Assembly: GCA_039090855.1 (NCBI GenBank)
Contig: CM076997.1
Span: 161,664,709-161,728,708, forward strand
Origin: Macrothele yani
Lineage: Eukaryota > Arthropoda > Arachnida > Araneae > Macrothelidae
DNA length: 64,000 bases
Reading direction: 5' to 3'
The position numbers and the translations under genes were made by a program. The notes under the pieces are model-generated. The model was not told where the DNA came from. It ran no database searches and was given only the letters and a program-made list of their open reading frames with translations. Of the stretch, positions 32,160 through 41,788 are shown in pieces. Position 1 is the stretch's first letter, and every line of letters begins with the position of its first letter.

Positions 32160-32950
32160 GTGTCTCTAAGTATGGCGTCGGGCCGCCATGTTTGCTCACA
32201 CAGCATGCCAGACATCTAGGCATGGAGTTTTACAGGTTATTATTAGTGTCCAGCGATAAGCCATCCCATGTAGGTTGAATTTCCTTAGACAGTTCCTGCA
32301 GATTGTGCGGTAGGGGTGGAGTGTGGATAAGGCGTCCAATAGCATCCCACACATTTTCAATCGGCGATAGGTCTGGCGATGCGGTAAGCCATTGCAGAGT
32401 GTCAGTGCCTTGAAGACGAGCTCTTGAGGAGGCAGCAGCAGTATGCGGACGAGCGTTGTCCTGTTGGAAAATCGCACCAGCGTGAGCCTTCAGAAAAGTT
32501 AGATCCACTGGTTGCAGGACCTCGTTAACGTAACGTTGGGCTGTCAAAGTGCCTGTAATAAACACCAAAAGTGAATTGGCATCGTAAAGAATTGAACCCC
32601 ACACCATGACACCAGGCCTTCTGGATGTGTGACGCTCGACGACGAACCGTTCATCTTGGAGCTGACCACTGTGCCTCCCCAAGCGGATTCGTTGGTCGTT
32701 AGTATCGAGTCCCGCTTTTGTCTTGGCGTTCATCCAAGACAAAAGCGGGACTCGTCACTGAAGATCACCTGCTGACATTCTGAGTGGCTCAATGAGAGTG
32801 TGGCACGACACCATTGCAGTCTTTGGCGACGATGCTATGGTGTTAAGAGCAGTCCTCGTAACGGTCTGCGTGCGTGTTGTCCTACGTGGTGCAGCCATCT
32901 GCTAATGGTGCTGGCACTAATCGGACAATGCATAGAGCGCACCACTGCTC
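32160..32950 (-). pseudogene. Tc1-like transposase, broken by a palindrome
   Basis: The best open part (32230-32742) reads TNDQRIRLGRHSG, SRRPGVMVWGSILYDANSLL, IFQQDNARPHTAA (second Asp) and ASPDLSPIENVWDAIGRL (Glu). The Asp-Glu gap is 33 rather than the usual 34 residues, a one-codon deletion. Upstream, the VLFSDESRF block with the first Asp is replaced by a perfect 21-bp inverted duplication (32706-32754). The N-terminal DNA-binding domain (up to about 33300) is heavily decayed. The C-terminus resumes after a stop as NSMPRCLACCVSKHGG. Confidence 0.85.
32706..32754. repeat. Perfect 21-bp hairpin in transposase
   Basis: CGAGTCCCGCTTTTGTCTTG plus G, loop CGTTCAT, then the exact reverse complement starting CCAAGACAAAAGCGGG. 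It replaces the first-Asp region of the transposase. Confidence 0.97.
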
Positions 32951-33506
32951 GCTATATAACCGCAATCGTGGCTATTGGGTCACTCCGCGCATGTCGGACA
33001 TTTCGTCGGGGCTCTATCTATGTGGTTCGTGTAGGTTTCCCAGAACCTTCCTGTCGCTGCTGCATGCCTTGTTATATCTACTGCTACCAACCGCGTGTAT
33101 ATGGGGATATTCACACTACAGGTATGGCGTGCAATACGGCAATAAGACCATGCCGCTTGCCGGAGCCCGACGGTGAACTCTCGAACTCCTCCAACTGCTC
33201 AAATTCCTTCCGAATTTTTCTCCGAGGAATACTTCACTTGCAAAGGTTGCAAGCAACACAACAGCATGAGTCAGAATGGCAAGCACGCGCAACAGTACGA
33301 TCTTATATAGGCGGTCAGGCACAGCGCTACGACCCCTCCTTGCTTGCGTCACATGCACGGCCGAGCGTGATGCTTGAATCATTTGCATGTCTCACGATGT
33401 CAAGCCGACCCACCAAGTTTCGTTCCTGTCGGTTGCTTCCTTCTGGGTGCAACTATGTATGTATTTGACGACGAGTGTAATACAATGAGAACATTTCGTT
33501 TTCTAT

Positions 33507-33650
33507 CAATAAATATTTCCGTGTAACTAATTATTTATTTATTTACTAGCCAAGTTTCTGCACCTCAAAAAGTCTTTCGTTGAGGTGCGAAAGCTCAGCT
33601 AGTAAATAAATAAATAATTAGTTACACCTAACTACGGAAGTATTTTATTG
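33507..33650. repeat. Foldback with near-perfect 28-bp core stem
   Basis: GTAACTAATTATTTATTTAT then TTACTAGC on the left; GCTAGTAAATAAATAAATAA then TTAGTTAC on the right. Inside is a second stem, GCACCTCAA/TTGAGGTGC. Outside, ATCAATAAATATTTCCGT pairs loosely with ACGGAAGTATTTTATTGAT. It lies 30 bases from the Tc1 end and may be a tiny MITE. Confidence 0.85.
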
Positions 33651-36640
33651 ATGTATAGGGGTGCATAATCCTTTATTATTTAGTCTTCTATTTTATCTAT
33701 ATGGTGTAGAATAGAAACAACATCAGTGCGCATTACACAATGAAAAATATTTCCCTGCTTGTTAGCTGTAGGGTTTTATTTTGGAGTTTAATAACATGTA
33801 GGAATTTTATGTTCCACGTTATCCGTTAATGCCGTGGTAACGGAGCTTGAATCACAAGTAATAGCGATATGTATAGTGACACTGTCGAGTACATCTATAA
33901 TTTTACATGATTTCAGAAGAATGTGCCTTCAAAAACAGATCGTTGTTTTTTGAATCCAATTAATTGACGTCTCAAATCATCATTTAATTTTTTGTTGCAA
34001 TAAATCCATTACACAAGCTATAAGATTAAGCAATTTTAATCTATCTCATTTGAAAGTTTTAACAACAGTGCGTCGCATAAACGCCTCTGTGAGCTCTTAA
34101 GCTTGGATTACTGCGATGTCAGAACCCAAAATATAACTGATACTTTTCCTCTGTTTGGAAACCCTCTTACAGTTTAGCTCTGAAAATGCGTTTCAGTAAC
34201 GAACTGAAAAATATGGACGTGGAATGTTGTTGCTTTTATGATACTGCTTGATCCGACTATGATACTGATTGATCTGGTTCTTGCTGAACTGTTTATTCCA
34301 TTATCTAATAAAATAATTCCTCGATATATAATTTCAGCAATCTTTTCTAACCACAACATAAGAACATTTCCCTACACTTTCGATTGTTTACCTTTCTTTT
34401 TATAATAAAATGGCTTTTTTGAAATCGTTTCAATTATGTCATATTTTGTCGCAGGAAACAGTGCTTTTGAGAGGTATGTCAAATAAGTTCTACTTTTCTT
34501 ATCTGTTGACATTGCGTCTAAGGGATAATTCGTTTTAGTTGCACGTTCTTGTTACACATAAGATTCTTGATATATCTATATTTATCTATTAGTAGTTGCT
34601 TTGCTTACTAGTTTCAGTAATGGAGGTTTTAGACACATTTTGAAATTCTTCGCGATTCCATGTAATTGAGTACCTTCGGAATGCATTTAAATCGTTTACT
34701 TCATTTAATATACCAGTTCCTGGATGCATTTAATTCATTTCCAGCTTAAGCGTTGAATGAGCTTTTTTTAATATTTTTCTCCGATGCTTGTTTTTAACCT
34801 AAAAGGTGTTATGACACATTTAAATTATCTTCCTAAAGAGACACAAAATAAGTCTTTGAATAAATTATTTTGAGTTTGTCAAGTATAACATTTTTTGTTT
34901 GGGAATATATTTTATTCATCGTCATTTGCGGTCTTAAAGAAATTGCATTCCGGCTACTTTTTAATTATTTCAATATTACTTTTCAGGCACGTCCTTCTCT
35001 TTTTTCTGTCCTTCGCAAATTTATTAGCATTTTCAACATGATGAATACTGTTTCTTGCTTTTTCCAAAGGGTTTATCATAGCATCAGTCAAGGTAACTGC
35101 TTACCAATCTATCTATCATTTGCAGAAGCATTTCACGACCTTTTGTACTTGTCCTCTCACTTTCTTTCTTTTTCTCCTTAACTGATGCAATGTTCGGTTT
35201 CTTTCCATTTTCACACAGCTTATTCCACAATATTGCTCAGGCAACAGCTTACTTCTGCAAAGTGTCAGGGTCACAGGAACGAGAACGGGCAAATGAGCTT
35301 TGATACATAGTTGAAAAGCGGAAGCCCATTATTTATTAATTATTCTGCGATCTGTCTTCGTTACCCCTGATCCCCGGCATCACGGCAATCGACAAAGTAA
35401 CGAGAGGATTTCTGGCGTCATCGTGTGCCTACCTCATCAGTCTTATACTCTGACAGCGCCGCGATGGTTCAATATTTTTGGTCATGAAAGATTATCCTAA
35501 ACGTAAGGGAAAAAGGCTGTTCCTTCTGGTCAGAGCGGAGACAGAAACGCGTTAGTATTTACTTTATGAGTCATATCTTTCTCCGGTTTATCTGAATTAT
35601 TCGCATCTATTTTGTTTCCTAATGCGAAACAGCAGACGCTTCTGTAATTAAAACCCTTTATTGAAATACCGCAATAAATTTATACAGTTCACTTTCAGCT
35701 CGTTCCAACTTCGCGAAGTTCAGACCGATGCCCTACAATCGCATCGCATCTTGTTTAATTGATTCAAAGGCGTACGACACCCGGTTTCTTTAAATAATTA
35801 CGAACTAAAGATTTATTTTAGGTAATTCCGATCAAAACAAAATTGTTAATTGCGCTTGAAACAAAATTGTTCGCAACACTAATTTCATTTCGCTTGAAAG
35901 ATTTGTTTCAGTAAAGCGTTAACAAAGTTCGGTACCCGATATGAAGCCATGAAACAAAGTCGTAATCTAAACAAATTCGCGTAACTTCCTCTCATTTCAG
36001 ATTCAGCTTCATCTACACACATCGCTTTTATTGTGGCATCTTTTTTCTAAATATATCGCGTTCAGTCTACGTTCTCGCTGCCTTAGTTTACGATAGTGTT
36101 ACACATTGCATCAGCAGGATGGCTTTTAGGACAGTGGTTCAACTTTTCCATAAATCTTATGGTTTTTCTCTTCTAATGAAACAAACTGTCAACAGAGGAT
36201 ACTTCTTATTTGTCAACAGAACGCGGTCTACCTCTTTATTTTATGGCATTCCTGAAAACGCAAATCATTTGCTTTGTATTAACAAAAACTGCTCAGGCGC
36301 TGAATTTAAATTGAGGTCTGATTTTATGGAAACGTTCAATACTATTATATGACTAATAAAGCAAACGTTTACCGTGAGAGAGTCCACTGAACAACAATAT
36401 ACATCCTGTCAAAATGGAGGTAGTTCATTTTTGTCACTCACAATTGATATCTTGGTGATGTCGATGTCTATTAGGTCGTGCAACACCCTCTACATGACAT
36501 AATACAGTTGACCGTTTGTGCAACTGCATTGGTTGCGGGTTATTTTATGTTTTTATTTTCGTTCGTGTGTCATGTTTTTTAGTTACATTTGTTGAGATCC
36601 TGATCTTGGATTTGTACTTGCATTTTACGTTTAGCTTTGT
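33651..36640. other. No feature recognised
   Basis: About 3 kb of AT-rich sequence, the longest unassigned stretch. Open frames near 34870 and 36119 (103 and 77 codons) have no recognisable motifs. Nothing is supported. Confidence 0.5.
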
Positions 36641-36655
36641 ATATATATATATAAA

Positions 36656-36790
36656 CAGGGATGTAAGGTCAGGTGATGCGTAACATCACAGCCTCTCCTT
36701 GACAAATGTCAACCCCGCCTTCTCGTGGTGCATTCTGTTCCTACTAAAGGGGCTCTGACGACCGCCAATAGCGGTATAACTATACCATCG
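36656..36790 (+). promoter_or_regulatory. Structured RTE 5' leader
   Basis: Four clean hairpins lie in 115 bases: GTGATG-CGTAA-CATCAC (36673-36689), TTGACA-AA-TGTCAA (36699-36712), ACCGC-CAATA-GCGGT (36761-36775) and GGTATA-AC-TATACC (36773-36786, mutually exclusive with part of the previous one). All are conserved in RTE copy 1. Function is unknown; in other LINEs such leaders can be ribozymes or promoters. Confidence 0.6.
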
Positions 36791-36866
36791 GGATTAGAGG
36801 AAATTCTATCCCACACTCACCAACCCGCTTGGCCAGCGTGGTGAGTTATGGCCAAACCCCTCCAAA

Positions 36867-38696
36867 ATGACTCCACAACTTAAATCTTGGCCCTCAGTCT
36901 CCGGAAGCTGGAATGTACCTGGCCAAGGCAGCGGCCAGTGCGACATGAAGGCAGAGGGTGCTAAGAATCCCCGGAGGACCGGACTAGGCTGCCATCTGAT
37001 GCTGACCTTGGCAACGTACAATGGACGCTCCCTATCTTCTGATTCAAGGCTTCTTGAATTGGAAGAGGAACTACAAAGGATCAAGTGGGACATCGTGGGG
37101 CTAAGTGAGGTAAGGAGAAAAGGACAAGATCTCATCGAACTGAAAAGTGGACATCTCTTCTACTATCGTGGGACAGATACTGGCAGAACTAGTGGTGTTG
37201 GATTTATAATAAACAAGAAACTGAAGGATAAAGTTGTAGAAGTTGAAAGTTCCTCTGACAGAGCTGCACGGCTTGTTATCCAACTCTCGAAAAGATACCA
37301 GGCTCAGATTATTCAAACTTATGCACCCACCACAAGTCATCCTGAAGAAGAAATTGAAGAATTTTATGAGGAAATTTGTCATCTAAATAATAAAGGTAAG
37401 CAGCACTTGAAAATAATTATGGGAGATTTCAATGCAAAAATAGGGCAACGGCAACAGAATGAAACTTCAGTAGGTAAATTCGGTCACGGCAACAGAAACC
37501 AGCGTGGAAATACTCTCGTAGAGTTTGCAGAGGCAGAAGGGTTTTTCATCTTGAACTCCTTCTTCAAGAAAAAGCCACACAGGAAATGGACATGGAGACA
37601 TCCAAATGGGACGACAAGTGAAATTGATTTTATTATGTGTAACAAATAATTCGTCATAGAAGACTGCAGTGTGCTAAACAAGTTCAACACAGGTAGTGAC
37701 CATAGATTGGTGAGATGTAAGATGCACCTCAACACTAAACTTGAACGTGGCAAGCTCATATGACAAACAAAATCTATTGACATAACCAACCTTAGAAAAC
37801 ACCATAATACCTTCAAGTTGGAACTGAAGAACAGGTTCTCTGCTTTAGAAGGCCTAACATCGGAAGAAGTGGACATCTCTGAAGTTAACAGAAAAGTAAC
37901 CAAAGCTCTTATGGAAACAGCAACAAAATTAGCTGGGTCTAAGAACAAGTTGCATGTAAATAAATTATCAGGAAAAACCAAAATGTTGATGCAAAAAAGA
38001 AGAGAGATGAGGACAACTAAAGAAGATGTGACTTCCAAAGTGGAATATATAGAGCTGTGCAAGACAGTACGAAAAAGTATCACTGAAGACGTAAGAAAAT
38101 TCAACTGTGAACTAGTGAGGAAAGCAATTGAAAACAACCAAAACCTAAAGATAGCAAAGGGACATCTCAGTAAGGGAAGAAAACAGATTATGGCACTGAG
38201 AAAAGAAGATGGTTCTGTAACAAGAAATAGAGGCGAAATTTTGACAAGAGTGAAAGATTTCTACTCCAAATTATATGAAAGGGATGATACATGCACTCCA
38301 GACATCATGAAAGATACCAGTACCAGAGTTCCTCCAGTCCTTCCAGCAGAAGTTGCACATGCAATCAAGAACATGAAGCGGGGAAAAGCTCCAGGAGGAG
38401 ATGGAATGACTGTAGACATCATACAAGAAGCAAGTGGAGAGATCGAAACAGTACTCGCCCAAATTTTCACTCGATGCCTTAATGAAGAAAAGATTCCTGA
38501 GGATTGCAACACCGCTACAATGATCCTGCTACATAAGAAAGGTGACATTGAGGATCTCGGAAACTACAGACCTATCAGCCTCCTATCAGTAGTTTATAAA
38601 ATCTTCACTAAAGTTCTTTCACACCGCTTGAAGGTACACTGGACATGGCTCAACCGAGAGAACAAGCTGGATTCAGGAGTGGCTACAGCACAATAG
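36867..38696 (+). pseudogene. RTE endonuclease and RT N-terminal part
   Basis: The best-kept copy of the N-terminal two-thirds. The AP-endonuclease (residues about 45-260) has TLATYNGRSL, DIVGLSEVRRK (catalytic Glu), QTYAPTTSHP, IIMGDFNAKIG and TTSEIDFIMCNK. A TAA at 37647-37649 and a TGA near 37760 break one continuous frame, and NTGSDHRLVRC lies after the first. The same frame then runs open from 37818 to 38696 through the linker and RT start: KRGKAPGGDGMTVDI, ATMILLHKKGD, NYRPISLLSVVYKIF. One missing base near 38635 causes the final frameshift. Confidence 0.92.
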
Positions 38697-38815
38697 ATCA
38701 TATCCATGTGCTGAGAGAACTAATTGAAAGAGCAAGGGAATATGAACTTCCATTGTGCATGGCTTTTATGGATTGATAATGGTTGACAATGATGATGATG
38801 ATGATGATGATATAT

Positions 38816-39923
38816 CATCATCGTCAACCATTATCAATCCACTGCTGGACGAAGGTCTCCCCAAGTTTCCTCCACAACGGTCTCTCTTGTGCCAGTCTCC
38901 TCCATGTCACTATCGCATATTTTCGAATTTCATCCACCCATCTCCCATGTGGTCTTCTTCTGGGTCTTTTCCTGTACCTTGAAGTCCAATTTAAAATTTC
39001 GGCTGTCCATCGATGATCTGTCCTTCTGGCAGTATGTCCAGCCCATTGCCATTTCAGGGATTTAACTCTGATCATGATGTCTTCCACTCTTGTCATTTTT
39101 CGTATCCACGAGTTCCTCTTCTTATCTCTCCTGGTTATACCAAGCATGCACCTCTCCATGCTACTTTGAGTTGTCTGCAGCCTTTGTATGTCTCTTTTAG
39201 TTAAGGTCCACGTCTCTGCACCATACGTAAGCACTGGAAGGATGCATTGATCAAACACTTTTCTTTTAAGACATAATAGAATATTGCTCTTGAAAATTAT
39301 GCTGCTTCTTTCAAAAGCTCTCCAGGCAAGTTTTGTACGCCGATTAATTTCTTCATCAATGTGACCCTCACTTGATATCTGTTGTCCAAGATAAACGTAC
39401 GTGTCTGTTATCTCCAGCTTTTCTCCATCAATCGATAAATCTTCATTTCTTGTAAAAGCATTGAACATCACTTTTGTCTTCTGAAAGTTCATTTTTAATC
39501 CCACTTCTTTACTCTTGTCAGCAAGTTCCTGGATCATACTCTGCAGCTCTGATGGGGTAGTTTCAAAAATGACTACGTCATCAGCAAAACGAAGGTGGGT
39601 TAGATAATCTCCATTAATCTTTATCCCCTTGTTTTCCCAGCTCAGCGACTGAAAAACACCCTCCAATGTGGCATTAAAGAGCTTCGGAGATATGGTGTCA
39701 CCTTGTCTCACTCCCTTTCCAATTTTTACGTGTGTTGTATTTTCAAACAGGCTAATCTGTGCATTTGCATTTTCATAGATGTTATTAATAATATTAATGT
39801 ATGCATCTTCAATACCGCAGGTTTTCAGAGCCATTGTAACTGCTGATGGTTTCACCGAATCAAAGGCTTTTTCATAATCGATAAAAGCCATGCACAATGG
39901 AAGTTCATATTCCCTCGCTCTTT

Positions 39924-39926
<3 letters not shown>
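38816..39926 (-). mobile_element. RTE retrotransposon 3, 5'-truncated
   Basis: The minus-strand copy runs from the (ATC)n 3' end at 38816 to IERAREYELPL at 39926, where it meets a long (TA)n tract. It covers just the RT core, C-terminus and 3' end, almost exactly the part deleted from copy 2. Confidence 0.92.
38824..39897 (-). CDS. RTE reverse transcriptase, C-terminal 357 aa, open
   Basis: An uninterrupted frame for the RT core and C-terminus of the RTE protein. From the start: CMAFIDYEKAFDSVKPSAVT (first catalytic Asp block), IGKGVRQGDTISPKLFNATL, HLRFADDVVIFETTPSELQS (active-site FADD), KTKVMFNAF, YVYLGQQISSEGHIDEEINR (thumb region), QCILPVLTYGAETWTL and QWAGHTARRTDHRWTAEILN. It ends at QQWIDNG just before the 3' tail. 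The endonuclease and RT palm N-terminus are missing because the copy is 5'-truncated. The listed Met is internal to the parent protein, not a true start. Confidence 0.9.
   Translation of the reverse strand: MCMAFIDYEKAFDSVKPSAVTMALKTCGIEDAYINIINNIYENANAQISLFENTTHVKIGKGVRQGDTISPKLFNATLEGVFQSLSWENKGIKINGDYLTHLRFADDVVIFETTPSELQSMIQELADKSKEVGLKMNFQKTKVMFNAFTRNEDLSIDGEKLEITDTYVYLGQQISSEGHIDEEINRRTKLAWRAFERSSIIFKSNILLCLKRKVFDQCILPVLTYGAETWTLTKRDIQRLQTTQSSMERCMLGITRRDKKRNSWIRKMTRVEDIMIRVKSLKWQWAGHTARRTDHRWTAEILNWTSRYRKRPRRRPHGRWVDEIRKYAIVTWRRLAQERPLWRKLGETFVQQWIDNG

Positions 39927-39972
<46 letters not shown>
39927..39972. repeat. (TA)n microsatellite
   Basis: About 20 TA units directly at the 5' truncation point of RTE copy 3. 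Confidence 0.98.
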
Positions 39973-39975
<3 letters not shown>

Positions 39976-40243
39976 AGAGTAAAATTATTCAAAATCAGAA
40001 TCCCAAAATATGAAATAATGAAAATATACAGAAGAAGAGAACAGTCTAATCTAACAGTTAGTGTTCTTCTTTTATGGATAGTTCTTGGAAAGTTCAGGAT
40101 TCCTTTTTTTTTTTTTTTTTTTGTCCATATATCATATCGTTTTACTTTTGTATTTCCCTTTATAATAGTGTTTTAACTTCATTTATTTTTTTCATGTGTG
40201 TCAATGTATATAAGTAATTGTCTAAATACATGTGATATATATA

Positions 40244-41788
40244 TACACTGCCGGACAATTGCTAAGGACGGATGACAATAGCAACGATAGCAACCACAAA
40301 ATGGAAGGCAGGAAAATGTGGAAATTAGCATAAGTGCGGGATACAGTAAGACGTGTTGTGCGTATGCAAATTTTGGATTGCCGAACTTGTTTGTGACGTC
40401 ATAGCGCTGATAAGAGATATAAAGGATTTGACGCGTATTGACCGTTGTTGTTCAAACGCAAAGTTGAAAGGGAAAGAATCAATTGACGAACTTGCAATTT
40501 CCAGTATGTCTTCCCGACATCACCTAGATGAATTTACGCGTGGCCGTATTATTGGCAAGATTCAAGAAGGGCGAAAAATAACAGATGTTGCCAGGGAGTT
40601 TGACGTCAGCCACAGTGTTGTTTCAAGGCTTTGGAAATCATTTCAAACAAATGGAGAGTGTAGCAAACGTCACGGGGGAGGTCGTGTTCGCAGTACGACA
40701 CCTGCAAAAGATCGGTACATAGTGCTATCAGCAAAAAGACACCTGCGCAGCACAGCTAGTGAGGTAGCAAATCAGTTTATGGCTGCTACTGGCAAGCGGA
40801 TCTCCCGAAAAACTGTCGCCAGACGTTTGCATGAATGAGGACTATACGCCCGCCGTCCTGTTGTGTGCATCCCATTGTCCAGACGTCACCGTACCGCCCG
40901 TTTGCAATGGTGCTATCAACATCGCAAATGGACTGATAACGACTGGTCTGCTGTCCTCTTCTCAGATGAGAGTAGATACAGTCTATCGTCTGATTGTCGA
41001 CGACAACTGATCTGGCGTGATAGTGGTACTGCATATTGTCCAGCAAACATACAGGAAAGGGACCGATATCTGACATGTAGTGTCATGGTATGGGCTGGCA
41101 TCATGATCAATGGCCGTACGTCCCTCTATGTGCTTCCAACTGGGACTATGACTGGCCAACGATACATTAATGATGTTCTGCTACCTCATGTTCGCATGTT
41201 CCGTGATGCTGTCGGTGATAGATTCATTTTCATGGACGACAACGCAACATGTCATTGAACAGTCGCTGTCCAGGAGTGTCTTGAGAGCGAAGATATTCAA
41301 CGCCTCGTATGGCCAGCACGTTCTCCAGATCTGAATCCCATTGGAAATGAGTGGGATGCTTTGGGGAGGAGTCTTGCTGGTCGCCAATGCCCTCCAATAA
41401 ACAAGGACACCCTCATTCGTGCACTGACAGAGGAATGGGATAAATTACCTCAACAGCTACTTGATAATGTTGTGCAAAGCATGACACGACGTGTGGAATC
41501 TTGCATCGCCCTCCATGGTGGCCATATCCCGTATTGACATCTTACGCCGGAACGCTTGCGGACGGTAATTGCATTTTTTTCACGTTTACGTATTCTGCAC
41601 AAATTGGCCTGTTTGTCCCTTGAACACGTTCCAAAGCCTTCTGGATTTCAGAGCACAATAAATTGTCTTTCTTGTAATGTCCTGGCATTCTGACATTATT
41701 TTATTTCACATGGCATCCAACCACACTTACTTTTTTATGCGCTATATAGCCGTTTATGATCCGTCCTTAGCAATTGTCCAGCAGTGTA
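40244..41788 (+). mobile_element. Tc1-like transposon in a (TA)n tract
   Basis: A 1.55 kb element. The left end is TACACTGCCGGACAATTGCT then AAGGACGGAT. The right end in reverse complement is TACACTGCTGGACAATTGCT then AAGGACGGAT. It is flanked by TATATA on both sides. The right end lies directly beside the 3' tail of RTE copy 4. Confidence 0.95.
40506..41537 (+). pseudogene. Tc1-like transposase with Glu to Gly
   Basis: Nearly full length in one frame, about 343 codons. The DNA-binding half has HHLDEFTRGRIIGKIQEGRK and ISRKTVARRLHE. A TGA (about 40836) follows, then LYARRPVVCIPLSRRHR, AVLFSDESRYSL (first Asp), LTCSVMVWAGIMINGRTSLY and FIFMDDNATCH (second Asp). A second TGA comes next, then RLVWPARSPDLNPIGNEWDA. 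The residue 35 positions after the second Asp, normally Glu, is Gly. It ends HGGHIPY. The two stops and the lost catalytic residue make it inactive. It is the best preserved transposase here and closely related to that at 26936-28379. Confidence 0.92.

Larger units (their letters stand above)
32011..33479 (-). mobile_element. Tc1-like transposon with interrupted TIRs
   Basis: A 1.47 kb element. The left end is TACACTCATCGTCAAAACAA then TAGTGCACCTAGAAGGA. The right end in reverse complement is TACACTCGTCGTCAAATACA then GTTGCACCCAGAAGGA. The inverted repeat is therefore two matched blocks separated by a few diverged bases. The transposase is on the minus strand. Confidence 0.9.
36656..38795 (+). 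mobile_element. RTE retrotransposon 2, internally deleted
   Basis: The plus-strand copy begins beside a (TA)n tract with the same leader as copy 1 (AAGGTCAGGTGATGCGTAAC). It keeps the 5' two-thirds up to ELPLCMAF, then jumps to the last bases of the 3' end (GATTGATAATGGTTGACAATG) and the (ATG)n tail. About 1.07 kb covering the RT core and C-terminus is missing. It lies tail to tail with copy 3. Confidence 0.92.

Noticed and set aside
34870..35181. 103-codon hydrophobic open frame
   Set aside because: Its T-rich strand gives Phe/Leu-rich translation by composition, and it has no motif or neighbours to support it.
36119..36352. 77-codon open frame starting MAFRTVVQLFHKSYG
   Set aside because: No recognised motif, no splice or promoter evidence. 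The length is expected by chance.
36656..39926. Twin-priming inversion of a single RTE
   Set aside because: Twin priming puts the inverted 5' part on the far side of the 3' part from the tail. Here the two tails face each other, so the geometry is wrong.
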